DNA of 64,000 bases. Source: Topomyia yanbarensis (Eukaryota; Arthropoda; Insecta; Diptera; Culicidae). The number at the start of each line of letters is the position of its first letter. Positions within the stretch are counted from its first letter, which is position 1. Below the pieces are notes generated by a model that worked only from the letters and a program-made list of their open reading frames with translations, was not told the origin of the DNA and ran no database searches. Location of the stretch: assembly GCF_030247195.1 (NCBI RefSeq), contig NC_080670.1, positions 214,446,546 through 214,510,545 of the forward strand. Direction: 5' to 3'. A program made the position numbers and the translations under genes. Shown here piece by piece: positions 32,946-45,061 of the stretch.

Positions 32946-35900
32946 TCTTATGGTTCAAATCTTTCTCTTCCTATCTGACTTTTGAAACCAAAAGAGGGGA
33001 AGTCAATAACTATAGACAAGATACGCTGTGCACCTACTCTGGTTCACGCCAATTCTATAACCAGGCGGCTCAGTACGCAAAGCCATGCGCCGAAGCCGCT
33101 AAAAAATCAACATGCAACGATCAATACCAGCAAACAGTCATCGACATGCGCTGGTAATCCACAATCGAACAAGCAACCGATGCATATTGTATCTGCCAGT
33201 AAAAAGATTACTTACAAACCAGCCACAGAAAATCTGCGGCAGACATACATTTCTTACGTTTTATATATTTGTTCATCATTTTCTAGAACAACTACCAAAT
33301 ATAGAAACGCATCCCAATTGGCCGATACGAGTTGTGGTCGGAGGCTAATTTTCCAGGATTATGGATGGCGATGACACTCATTCGTCTCAAATCGTGTGGA
33401 ACTTGTTATATAAATTCCACGAGCGGAATCTGGCACATTCTTCAATAAGTTGAAGTTGATTTTTTCTAGGGCTTTGTTGTTGCAATGCAAGAAAGTAAGT
33501 GAGAACTCCACCATTGAAAATGGTAGTTCGTTCGCAGGGATATGATTTCGTCCCATCTCTTGTAGTTGGCAGTGAATACAAATCCTGCATTAAATCCAGT
33601 ATTTTCGCCGGCTGGAGTAAGGGGTCCCTGAAGCAGCCAACCCTATACTCCAAATGATCTTCGCACGTCAAACTATTATCGAATACCACGCCTTCAATTT
33701 CGACATCCCTAGCGGGAAAATAGACACAAAAGTCCTATGGTAAGGCTGTCGATTTAGAACGTCAACGCTCCCTCTCCACTGATTTACTTCGATGGAATTG
33801 AAAACAGTGAGCTTTTCTCATCTCAATTATTTTTTTGATTATTTCGAGTCACACTGAGAGTTTGATCTAAATTTGCGACAATTCGCATTTAGTTTGATAC
33901 AGACATTGGTCAAAAATGTCCTTAGTTTAGTATTGAGATATATGATGTTTTTAATCAGCATTTAATGACAGTGGTACTCATTCAAAATGGAAAATGGTAA
34001 ATATCAACCCAGTAGTGTAAACACACGCTATTTATGTAATTGATTATACTAACCATCTATCCACACACACCAATAAACAGCGTGCTATAATGTAAAAATA
34101 TCTATTGGCTCCGTTAAACTCACGCAGTGGGCTGTGCCCAATAAATTAATTTCAACACAATAATAATAAACTTCGTAAAAAGTTTTGTCAAATGACAAAA
34201 AATCCTATCTTACCGGTGCCATTAATTTTCTCATGCATTTTATTAAAGTTTTGGTATCTAAACAAAAGCAAGATTAGTTTATTTTTTATTCATTTCATTT
34301 ATTACAATCATGTTCGATATTTGTTGGCAAGTTCTCTCCAACGCTTGAAGCAGATAATGAGACAACCGTATTTAGTAGGAAAATGTGTGCGTAATTTGAA
34401 GGTTTTTAAATTACCTTTCCTACCGCGAACTTTTCCTCCAGTCAGTCTGTATTAAAAAACGAACTGCGCACAACCTTTCCCAGCCGTGAAGCATATTAGG
34501 ATCCATCATCAACCACTTATTTTTCGGCTGTCATGTTACCGCGAAAGGTTCAAAAACCCCACCACGTTCAACAAAGTGTGTACCACAAAAACTACACACA
34601 ATCCAACCATCTTCTTCAAACTCAATTCCCAAGTGACGAGATCAGATTTGACCTTCTCCTCCGCCGGCCCGGCCTGGAAAGTCGTTGTTATTAGGCTCTC
34701 GTTGCCATGGTCTTCTAGGCTCTAGGTAACTACGTGCATACGTAACTAATGCGAAGCCAACAGCAGAAGAAGAAAAAAATTATAAAAGAATCAACTCACC
34801 TTAAAAAAATGCCTGTCTCAGCTTAGCTCCCCGTGGTTGGGGCCGTCGAGTACACACCACGTAACACATAGCTGAAACGCTTTGGCCATTTATTTGCCAC
34901 GATGTGCGCGACGCGAAGTGCTTTCTTTGCCTTGAGTTCATCCCGCGAATCATAGCCTACTCTGCGCTGCGTCACGCCACCCAACAGCAGCGCCTGCGCA
35001 CGTTCAAAAGAAAGGGTCCGTTTGTTCTCCGTACCTACTTACCTTCATTTCTTTCTAGCTATTTTCCTATGCTCAACCACCGTACTCGTCAGGTCTCAAT
35101 TTTTGTAGTAGTAAAAGTATTATGACAGTCACTCACACACATACAGCATAATCACCAATGCAAACTCAGCTGCTCTTTTGCGCTGACTTATGACTATTAT
35201 GTATTATGCTGTCGATCGGGTGGTGGTTCAGCGGGGATGAGTAGCGAGGATGGGAGCAGAGCACTTTTCCTGTCTTCTTCACATCAAACCAGCAGTCAGT
35301 CAGTCAGTTGTGATGATGCGGGCGGGAGTTTTACCGTTACCTTAATTAGTATTGCCCCTGCTCGAGTCTCGAAGTTCTTCCTCGTCGTCGTCGTCGCCTG
35401 CTTTATGTAAAATTCCAACAAACTCTCATCAATCGTCGATGTTCCGTCACTAGGAGGTGTATCAAAGCAGGCGGTGGAAATGATTGTTTTTTTTTCGGAG
35501 TTTTGATCTACGAAAGGTTTGGATTTTCGCTGGAGAATTGTTTTGCTGTGTGGGATTGGATTGCTTCGATCGATCTTAGCTGGCTGACGTCAATGTCGCT
35601 GGTGTAAGCACGGGAATGTTTTGCAATGGTTTTATTTTCGGTTCGTCCGAAGAAGTTTTAGAATCTAGGAAAATTTTAACTCGGAAAGTTGATTGTTTAT
35701 CAAGCGTAAACTAAACTGAACGTAATTTGTAAGTATACTTTAGTATATTTGTGTGTATTTTTCACGCTACTGCGTACGAGAGTCACCGTTTACAATCATC
35801 CAAATGAGGCAGTGAATTAACTTAAGCAAGTTTTCTGAGTGGTAAGTTCTTAAAAAATTGTGACCATCTGAAAAATTTGAGATCATTTTAACGCTGGTTG

Positions 35901-36990
35901 TTGTCCAAAGGTCTGAATGAAAATCAAGCTTTATACAGTTTTACATATTTTTTTATTCGTTGGTGAACTTTTTGCTGAATGGTCTCATATCTAAGCAAAA
36001 TTAAAAACCTGTAATTTATACGTTCAAAGGGTATTTTACTGTAGAATATATCTAAGTTTTCAATATAGTGGACACGTTTTAAAATTTGGCCGTTTCGATA
36101 GTGCGATTTTTCATATTTCACACGACAACAGCTACACACAAATTGTATTCAACTTCGAAATATGTATGACTAGTACAAATAATGGAAAATGACCATTGTT
36201 CGTTGCGCGCTCATAGGTTCAATTTGTTACGTAAGTCGCGTCTAATTTTGGTTTATTGAAGGTGCATTGCTTACAAATAAATGCGACGACTCAGTACTTG
36301 TTCATTTTTAATGTAGCCGGCAAGTGGAGCAGACAAGCGTCTGCATGGACGCGAGTAGACGGAAACGAAAGAATTGATGATGTTTCCACAACACTGAAAT
36401 AATTCAACATGGTGGCATTTTATAATTATATTCGAATTGACCTTATATTTTGCATCACTCTGGTTTGGTCTCTAACATTACAAATTTAATATTTCTTCAT
36501 TCATGTCTGATACTATATACTAGCTACTTCGAGTTCTTTTATTTGCAGATTTTTCGGTAACTTTGGAAGGTCAAGCACAGTACCTGTTTGCACGGAAAGC
36601 ATCATCCCAACAATCGGTTTTATATTGAAAAAACAACGGTTAGGATCTAGACATTATTGAGAAAATGTTTGATAGGAAAAGCCACATTTGACTGAGCACC
36701 GTCATCACATTCACGACGTCCGATACTACAACAGCAGTCGATTTTCGGAACTACAGTGATATTCCTATGGCTGAACATGCAAGTTATATGGTCTACCTTA
36801 TTTTGTATAAACCGTCGTAACCAAAAAATTAAGAGTCCTATCGATTGTAAATTTCACTCATGTAATGTTCACTTATTATAACAATTTGCCAATGTTACAA
36901 TTTTTAAGTGATTTGGTCTCAAATATTGTTCATTGACGATGTTGATATCATCTCCGGTGACTATTTTGTACTCGAAGTTACTTTTAACCT
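32946..36990. other. No gene recognised
   Basis: A 130-residue open frame at 32982-33374 is basic and rich in Ser and Thr but shows no domain. The stretch 34700-35560 is GC-richer, with TCAGTCAGTCAGT at 35296-35308 and a short TCG repeat near 35380, and could contain a promoter. I found no DPE at the right spacing. Confidence 0.35.
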
Positions 36991-36999
36991 GGTATGACC

Positions 37000-38200
37000 A
37001 TCTGACAAAATGATAATCCTCCTGCCCGTTAGGTCGCTTTAAAGCTGAAACTTTATAGCACAAGCTTTAGTTACATATACCTTCGCTTGAAAGACTTACA
37101 GCAAGGATCACAGCCGCCTGCCCTCAGACTATAGTCTCTTTTCAAACCATCGGTATGGTGTGCTAGGTTGCTCGCCGGAAGCGTTTGTCCATTAAGTTCG
37201 GTCAGGTATCACAACACCAAATGGAAGATCAAAAACCTGCCTAATTGGCATACTATCTGTTGATGTGTTTATGTGCAACAGATCCGAGATAAATTCCAGA
37301 AGTTTAAGGTACCCCATAACATCATTGGATAAATACCGATAGAGATTTTGTATCCGTATGGAACAACATGCTGACTCCTTTCAACTGTAAAGGTACTAGG
37401 TTAACATTGCTTCTAAGGCAATCGTTTGAATCGATTGCATTGCCCCTGTGATTGTCAGAAAACCCACTCTTTGGACATTTGTTAATTCTAGACATGTTTG
37501 CTTTCAATTTTTGGCCACCAATCCATTGAAGTATATGCACCCATTGGTCTAATAACTTAAGTGTAAAGCCAGCGGATCAATCTTGGTCTAAAGTCGTATT
37601 TTTCGCCAAGATGTTTCACTTTCAAAGTCAATTAAACAGTGATTCCTTTAAGAATAGGTGGTTTCAGCTAGAAGTTCCCTTTCCTTGCAAATGTAATTGG
37701 CGTGTTTTTGAAGATTTATGCTAAAATTATCTCTTGCACTATGACATGCTTAAAGCAGTTTGAATACAATCCGAAATCGTAGATTCATCCTTGCCCGTAA
37801 TAGTGATGACAATGCGTATTCCATTACTTACAATTCCAGACCTTCCAATTCGTTTAGGAGTCCATCCACTATCAGGGACCACAGAAGCGGTGACAGCACT
37901 TCTCTTTAAGGACAGCCTTTAGTGGTTATCACGATTACGATCTCGTAGCTTCATCTAGATCTTTGAAGTCTTAAGCATTGCGCTGGAATGTCTTCATCCA
38001 TGTCCAAATTTGTTCTATTTGGGACGCTAATAGTTTTTTCGATTTTTAAGTCAAAGCAAATATGTTTGTGATCCGATAAGGACGAGTTTTCAGACACATG
38101 CCGCTTACTGACCTTAGGACTGAGATAGGTCGAACAAATCGAGGACATATTCCTTGTTTAAGGCCCCATGCTTATACGTTTTACGGAGTGTTCCCATGAT
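37000..38200 (-). pseudogene. Non-LTR retrotransposon remnant (endonuclease end and reverse transcriptase)
   Basis: Reading the minus strand, 38148-37951 holds VSENSSLSDHKHICFDL, the SDH motif region that closes the endonuclease domain. At 37917-37845, after a stop, EVLSPLLWSLIVDGLLNELE is the palm segment of the reverse transcriptase (family form GCPQGGVLSPLLW). Further down, FESETSWRKIRL (near 37620) and GAYTSMDWWPKIESK (near 37520) match the thumb and the region after it. Stops, shifts and deletions are many, and between 38000 and 37917 most of the polymerase fingers are missing. The motif set fits R1- or Outcast-like LINEs; the clade is not certain. Confidence 0.75.
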
Positions 38201-39170
38201 TTAATGTCATTTATGAATCCTTGTGTTGAAGTCCACGAACGCGATCTTCTACTACCTATGGTTCATGGGTTAATCCAATTCGTTTAGATTCCTTCATGTG
38301 CTTTCTCCTTAACACCGCTGTTCTTCCGGTTCCATGATCCCCTCCTTTTTGTACTGGTTCCTGATAGAGCCTCCTGGATATAGTCCGGAAGCGGATTATT
38401 TTGTAACCGTGGAATATTCTACGGCAGGTCTGTTGCCCTGTGTAGCTGCTTTCTCCTTTTTGGTAGTCACTTTCTCTCGGAGAAGTTGGTATCTGCTTCC
38501 AAGCTGAGGTTGGCTAGAATTCCAGTGATCTGTTGGTTGAGTTACCTCTATCCACAGTGCGATAAATTGTGTTGACCGCCTATAATTCCTATGGCTGTTG
38601 TTTCTGCTGTTGTTGTTCGAAATTGTAAGCCGACAAACCCACATTTTCCATTCCAGAACTTTATGAAGATTATAAATAGGTTGATAAATATTGATAATAT
38701 CTCACTGACATGTGGAATTCAAACACAAGAAATTGTGCGCTTGAAAGACAGATTGCGCTTCCAGATGAACCAGAGCTTCACCTCATCACTCTCAGATTCT
38801 GCACAAGGCAGTCAGTTGAAACCGGTGTTGCTTTTGTCCCCAATTTGTACTTTACGGGCGAATATTTTTAGATACACCAATTAAGAGATCAGTTTCTTTA
38901 AAATTCTGCTTTAAAACTAATCTGATTCTGCAGTTTACATATTTTTACTAGGAACGTTCCAGTCCTGTGTGCAGGTGAAGAGAATGAGTCTTCCAAACTT
39001 CCTACTGCGACAAATATCAATTTATTTCAAACAATTCAAGCAAGAAGTTTTACCCGATTCTAGTTTACCGTTAATTGTATCAGCACCAGATGATTTTTTC
39101 CTGCCAGCGATTCGCTGTCATTCAGGTGGTCAACGATCGGGGTTAGCTGATACTATACTACCAAAACGCT
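38201..39170. other. No gene recognised
   Basis: Open frames at 38591-38884 and 38969-39211 have no motif I can name. The second runs into the LINE fragment that follows and may be its upstream part. Confidence 0.35.
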
Positions 39171-39182
39171 GGTGGAGCAAGC

Positions 39183-39656
39183 GTGGAGGAGTATCGCCTT
39201 GCAGTCTCTGACAAGTTTCGACATCATCATCGTCGTCAAAACACAGACTGGGAAATAGTGGTTGTTATAGGAGATTGCCCAGCATCTACATTTGCTTTTA
39301 CGTCAGGAGTACCCCCAGGAAGCCCCTTGGGACCGATGATGTTTTTGCTGTTTTTTAATGGTGTACATCTAGTACTGACATTCAGCAGTAACAAAATTGT
39401 ACTCCAATTAGAACTTCGACGCACTAATTACAGTGCGCATGGAGTCATCACTGGTCAACAAAGAATTTTCAACCAGGGCACCTCAGTTTTCGATTTCAAC
39501 GTTTCTCGGCAAACTATGCGTCTACGATTTCCCAACATTTTTACCCTTAAAATCGCAAGAGGTCTCAGAGGCTTGATGCAATTCTTTAATATGAATGAAC
39601 TTGTATTTAGAAATCGAGATGATCGAGCGTTTTCGGGCTTCCAATCCTTTCGCTGA
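39183..39656 (+). pseudogene. Jockey-like LINE reverse transcriptase fragment, copy 1
   Basis: A 157-residue open stretch carries GDCPASTFAFTSGVPPGSPL followed by GPMMFLLFFNGVHLVL. This is the jockey-clade reverse transcriptase block normally read SGVPQGSxLGPLLFLLFxND. The Asp of the following FADD box is not found, and the C-terminal half is unlike the family, so it is a fossil. It is uninterrupted by stops over 470 bp, which is long for such a remnant. Confidence 0.7.
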
Positions 39657-40620
39657 TAAAACGACAGAAAAGAGGCTTTCAATTTCACTGGTTCTTAGGA
39701 GCTTCTTGAAGTCATAATTTTGGCTTGCCTTTTGGCAGGTTAATGAATATGTTTACAACGGCTGCAATCCTGTTTTATCGGATTTTTCTTAACTATTTTA
39801 ATAGCTAGTTCAAATAGGATATTTAAAATTCCTACAACCTCGAAGAAATTCGAAAAAAATATCCTAGATGATTTAAGAGTATTAACCATGGAAGCTCAAC
39901 GAAAGTCAAACATAGAGACATTCTGCGAACTTTAATAAAATTCGACGAAACTCAGTATAGTAAAATCCACAGCAAAAATTCAGGAGCTTAAAGACATGGT
40001 AAACCACGAAATCCCAGTTACCGAAATGGAGACCTGGAATAAACGGCGACCGACATTTATTTCTATGTCAGGAATACCACAAGAAAATCACTTGTGATCG
40101 TTGATGTTCCTACTGTACTTCAATGATGTATTCCATTATATTCTCTATGATTCGCTCAGTTGCAGATTTCTCTAACAACTTCAAATTAGAAAAATTTGTC
40201 TCATTTCACACATTTTTTTTCTATTAACTCGAACAAGGCAGTTCTGCCACCTTCGAAAAGGTTCTCTGAAGCTCAAATCTAACAGCATTAAGTGAATCCT
40301 TTAAAATGTCCTAGAAATTTCAAGAATCTTAATTTTGGGAAGGCCTTCAACCTTTAAAAGGCTTTCTACAAACTTCAAGAAAATTCTATGAAATTCAGTG
40401 TTATTTTATGAACTACGGCGAAGTACCGCAAGCTGCCTCACAAACTTAGTAAAGTCAAACAGCTATCATAAAGGTTTTACTAGCCTCTCCTGAAAGTCCA
40501 AGAACTTGCAGGAAGGTCCCACAGTCTTTAGGAAATTCTACAAACTTTAAAGAAATTTACTGAACATAAAATATTTTCGATGTTTAGGAAGACAAATCAG
40601 CAACGGACAATGATTTTTTT
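39657..40620 (+). pseudogene. Jockey-like LINE fragment, copy 2, within worn repetitive sequence
   Basis: Near 40060-40140 the reading FISMSGIPQENHL, a stop, then LMFLLYFNDVFHYI is the same reverse transcriptase block as in copy 1, about 700 bp further on and more decayed. The following 40200-40600 is made of loosely repeated words such as TTCAAGAAAATTC without coding sense. Confidence 0.55.
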
Positions 40621-41529
40621 CCCAAATTTTTATAATACATGTATTTAAAACAACTGTAAACGCTGAATTCCTTATTGTCCAAGAGATACTCTATTCTAAA
40701 CGGAACAGGCGAGTTCCAATTATCACGTACTATGCTCTGTCAGAGCAACACTGCGGTGCAGGCTCGTACTGCTCGCAGGTCAGAACAAGCGCAGCAAAAC
40801 TAGCGCATTTTCTCAAATTATTTTTTTAGTGTATCAAAACCCATTTTATGGGTGAGAATGGTGCATTTTTGCTTTTTGACACTTTCCACTAATTTTACCA
40901 AATATGTGCGTGATTTGATCCTTTGAAAAGTACAGTAAAATGGCGGAAATAAGAATTTCTCACTGCCATATATTTAAAAATTGCGATTTACTCAGCACGG
41001 TAGGTCTTTCGTTTCGAGGTGGTCTACCAAGCATTTCTGATTTCGCAAGCCAAAAAAGAAAGTTTTTAAAAGTTGAATTCCTTTTATTTCTGCTTCGTGA
41101 GATACCGGATGGATTATTTCGAACGATTTTTGCAACGGTCTCCAACTGTCAGCTAGGCCAGTGTTGTTTGCTCTTTTGTTGGAACCTCCCTAGAATTCCG
41201 AATAACGTGTTTTTCTATGGCTCCCTTAACTGTTGAGTAAGCGTATGAAAGCAATGCTCGCTTGACTTATTCTACACAGCGAGAATGGTTACTGCTTTTG
41301 GATTTTCTGCTGTTAATCGGAGAAGCAAACTTTTTCACCGACAAAAGTGCTCATCAATTCTAAAACAAATAAAAGTTACAGTTCAGAACAGTGGTGAGCA
41401 GTATGCTTCGCCAAAACATGCCATGGAATTTTTTCTTACTTAAAATGTTGCAACACTTTATCAAGCAAATCGTTTTGATTCAAAATTTTATCTAGTTTTA
41501 GTGCACACCTGTTTCTTTTGAAGTACAGC
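40621..41529. other. No gene recognised
   Basis: The open frame 40940-41236 shows no domain. Nothing else noted before the transposon that starts at 41537. Confidence 0.35.
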
Positions 41530-41536
41530 ATCAAGG

Positions 41537-41556
41537 CACAGAGAACAGACGTCCAT
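41537..41556 (+). repeat. Left terminal inverted repeat
   Basis: Twenty bases beginning CACAGAGAAC, matching the right end (50147-50166) with one mismatch and the left end of the short relative at 62239 exactly. Confidence 0.9.
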
Positions 41557-41857
41557 CTTCAGCATTCAACTTGTGTAAAATCTCTAACGGTTTCGAAGGT
41601 AGTTGGGATATCCAAACCAGGTGCGCTACTGTCGTCATGTTTTTTTTTGTTTGTGGCTGAGTTCGACAGAATTGACAGCGGTTATAGTCTAATCCACGAT
41701 GACGTCATCATTTTCATTTTGACAGTAGCTGCGGGTGTGCCTGCGTTCGATGTTTTTTTTTTCTTCTTGTGTTGTGTTTACTTTTACTTGAAAATCAGCG
41801 ATCACAGCTTTTGTTTATCCAACTTTATTTTGATAGTTATAGTGATTTTTATTCCAT

Positions 41858-43892
41858 ATGACTCGTAAATGTGTAGTAGGTAAATGTAAGTCAACTGAGA
41901 AGACATCGGGAGTTCGTTTCTTCCGTTTTCCTGCTGTGAAAAGCCAACTTCCAGCATTGGTTAGAAAACGACGAGAAGAATGGAAACGTATACTCGCATT
42001 GGAAGATCATTACAATCCAACGAATGCGTACATATGTAGTTTGCATTTTGTTACCGGTGAGTTGTATGTAATTAAACTATGAATTTGAAAGAATTCAGTG
42101 CTAATTACATTTGTAGGTAAAGCAGCGAAACTCACGGATGTAACACACATCGATTGGGTACCCTCACTTAAGTTAAACGAGCCTGAGAGCAGTGGTGTCC
42201 TGGAGAACATGGAAATGTTGAATCGAAGTGTAGTGAGATGTAGTGAATTACATCAAATCCCCCACGACCGCTTCGAGTTGTTTGCTAGTACCCAGTACAT
42301 GGTATTGTTAACAGTACAAAATGAAAATGTTGATAAAAATGGTGTAGGAATAGAAAAAAACGGATTTCATGATAACGGTTATGAACCATTTTCAGATAAC
42401 GGTTATGAACCATTCGTAAACTATCTTACAAATCAACATCACATAGAACCTTGGATCAAACTGAACAGCTCTCCGAGAAAACCCGAAGAAATTTTCTCTT
42501 CCGAAGAATCTGAAGAAGTCGTCAAACTAGAAAAAGGTACATCGAGATATATAATAATCGCAACTCTGAACCTATACTACCGAAAACAAGTTACACAGAT
42601 TCCCGTTACGGTCAACTTCATCCGGGCGCTTTTCTTCTTCGTGTAAATGGTTGCACCTATACGAAATTTTTTTCGTGTGACCCTTACAGCGGAAATAGGA
42701 AATGTTAACTTATTAAGGGCCGATTTCTTGACCGTAACTCAACTTTCAACAGTTATGCGCGGGTGAAGAAATCGGCCCTTAGATAATTTAGTCATAATTT
42801 TAGAGTAATAATCCTCTGGCGAGAACTTAACAATGTTCAACAAGGTTTGGTTTTATTACAGATGAAACGGAACATTCCAAATCCTCTGCGAACCATTCCG
42901 ATGAAAATCACGAGTGTGGATTATTAAAACGATACCGTTTGGAGTTAGCAAGATTGCAACAGCGTGTTGACTATTTAGAAACGGAGCTACGGAAATCAAA
43001 GCGAGGATTAGATTGGCTAGAAAATGACCGCCGGTGTAATCGATATACTGGCATTAGCAAATACTCAACGTTGAAAAGTATTTTCAAGTTTGTAGAAAGT
43101 TGCTTATTCAAACCCTACTGTGCAATGACAAAGGATGAAGTCTTTGTAATGACATTGCGAAAACTTCGAAGTAATGTTTCATTTCATGAACTTTCGGAAG
43201 ATTACTCAGTGTGTGCTACAACAATTTCGAAGTATTTTCACCGAACAGTATTCGCAATGTACGAGTGCCTTAAGTATGCAATCGAAGTCGTATCAAAAGA
43301 TACAATCGTTCAGCATACTCCTCGATCATTCAAACAACAGTATGGGGATAGAAGGATATTTATTATTGACTGTTTCGAAGTCAGTACAGAGAGACCGTCT
43401 AATCCTAAAGCTGCGAACGCTCATCATAGCGCTTACAAACTTATGCAAACAACGAAATTTCTAATCTGCCTAGCAGCAGATGGAACGGTTGTGTTCATCT
43501 CCAATGCTTATACGGGACGATGCTCTGATCGCTTCATCGCCAAACACTCTGGATTTCTCGATATTCTCGAATCAGATGATGTAGTTCTTGCTGATAAAGG
43601 ATTTGATATCCACGATTTAATCACATCTAAAGGAGCTACGTTAAACATTCCCACATTTCTTAGAAAAGATACTCAATTAAATCCGTTGAATATCGAGAGA
43701 GATAAACAAATCACGTCGCTTAGAGTTCATGTAGAACGAATAATTGGTGTTCTGAAAGCCAAATTTACTTACCTTAAAGGAACAATTCTAGTCGACTCTT
43801 TGAGACGATTCGAAAATGGAATGAATGCCGTTGATTTGATTGTTCGTTTGGCCTGTATATTAGTTAATTTTAACCGATCTATAATGCATTAA
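41858..43892 (+). CDS. THAP-finger DDE transposase (three exons, 549 residues)
   Basis: Exons 41858-42056, 42117-42536 and 42862-43892 join in frame. The donors are GTGAGT and GTACAT, the acceptors TTTGTAG and ATTACAG. Residues 1-86 form a THAP zinc finger of the C2CH type: Cys5, Cys10, Cys60 and His63, and DWVPSL at its end. In this family it binds the transposon ends. A coiled coil spans about 227-262 (heptads in LELARLQQRVDYLETELRK). The catalytic domain is DDE_Tnp_4, as in HARBI1-like proteins: Asp376 in FIIDCFEV, Asp451 in LADKGFD, Glu498 in RVHVERIIG. YTGRCSDRFIAK and the final IVRLACILVNFN also fit. No stop or shift interrupts it, so it may be active. It converges with the nuclease gene. 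The exon joins are my inference from sites and frame. Confidence 0.88.
42714..42781. repeat. Small palindromic insertion in transposase intron 2
   Basis: Sixteen-base arms TAAGGGCCGATTTCTT (42714-42729) and its exact inverse (42766-42781) enclose 36 bases. The size and shape suggest a tiny MITE. It lies between the donor at 42537 and the acceptor at 42861, so it does not touch coding sequence. Confidence 0.7.
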
Positions 43893-44033
43893 ATGCTTGT
43901 TGAAACAAGAAAACTATAGAAAACATTTTTTTACTTCATTCCTTGAACTCTACTATTGTGAAAACGTCCACACCGAAGGTTCTTTCTTAGTGTCGCAAGT
44001 AAGTATGTTTCGATAAAAACCCAGGATGATCAA

Positions 44034-44365
44034 CCGGAAAATGAGTCAGAATTTAGGCTGGTTCTAATTCCCATTCCGGCTCCAGTGCCACAAACGATTC
44101 CAATTAGAGTCGGTTATCTCCCTAGAGCCGGAATACTATCTAGAACCAGCCAGCATGGCTCATTTTTCGGATGAACTTACTGAGAAATATGAAGCTACTT
44201 CATCTCGTTCAAACGGAATTTGAATTTGATTCGGAATCCTGAATGGATTCTGTATGGCATCCAAATGAAATGCAACAACCGATTGAGTCGGGATTGGTTT
44301 TTGTGTTTGAGCTAGAATCCTTTCAGGATTCCAAGCCGGTTCTGCAATGAGTTTGACTGGGATAA
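44034..44365. repeat. Hairpin and inverted copy of the transposon's right subterminal block
   Basis: Part 1 (44034-44170): an imperfect hairpin with arms containing GGCTGGTTCTA / TAGAACCAGCC and ATTCCGGCTC / GAGCCGGAAT. Part 2 (about 44231-44365): read inverted, it aligns to 49936-50025 near the right end, with shared words AGCTCAAA, AATCGGTTGTT, CCATAC and GAATCCATTCAGGAT. It also aligns to the middle of the short relative (CCCAGTCAAACT). It lies between the 3' ends of the two convergent genes. Confidence 0.7.
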
Positions 44366-44655
44366 GTCGTCAAAATGTACACATATTTTTGTAATAGTGA
44401 CAAAATATAGAGTATTTACTGGAACATAAATCTATATAAAGTAATAAGAAATACCTTCACATTGCATATATTAATAGTATAAATCGATTTTATAACAATT
44501 CACACATATAACTTATGTGTACGCATAAACAATTTGTAGGCACATAAAACATTTGTGTTTGCTTGATACATTAAGTATTCTTTTTAATTAAAATTTTATA
44601 TGCGTTAAGCAAATAGAATTTACAGTTGAATTTCTACCAGTGTATGCAATTAATG

Positions 44656-44889
<234 letters not shown>

Positions 44890-45061
44890 ATTGAACGTGT
44901 ACGGGCCGCTTAAGAGATTTATAAAAAAGATCAGGATAGCAGTTCGAATAATGTTATTTTAAAAAGCAACAACAAACCATTATAACTTATTGATAGTCAT
45001 GATTGTCTTCGTTTTCACTGCGTCAGGTAAAACAATCTTAATTATTACATGCGTTATACTC

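Noticed and set aside
35296..35410. Promoter with tandem TCAGT initiators
   Set aside because: No DPE at +28, no TATA and no clear donor downstream, so it stays unsupported.
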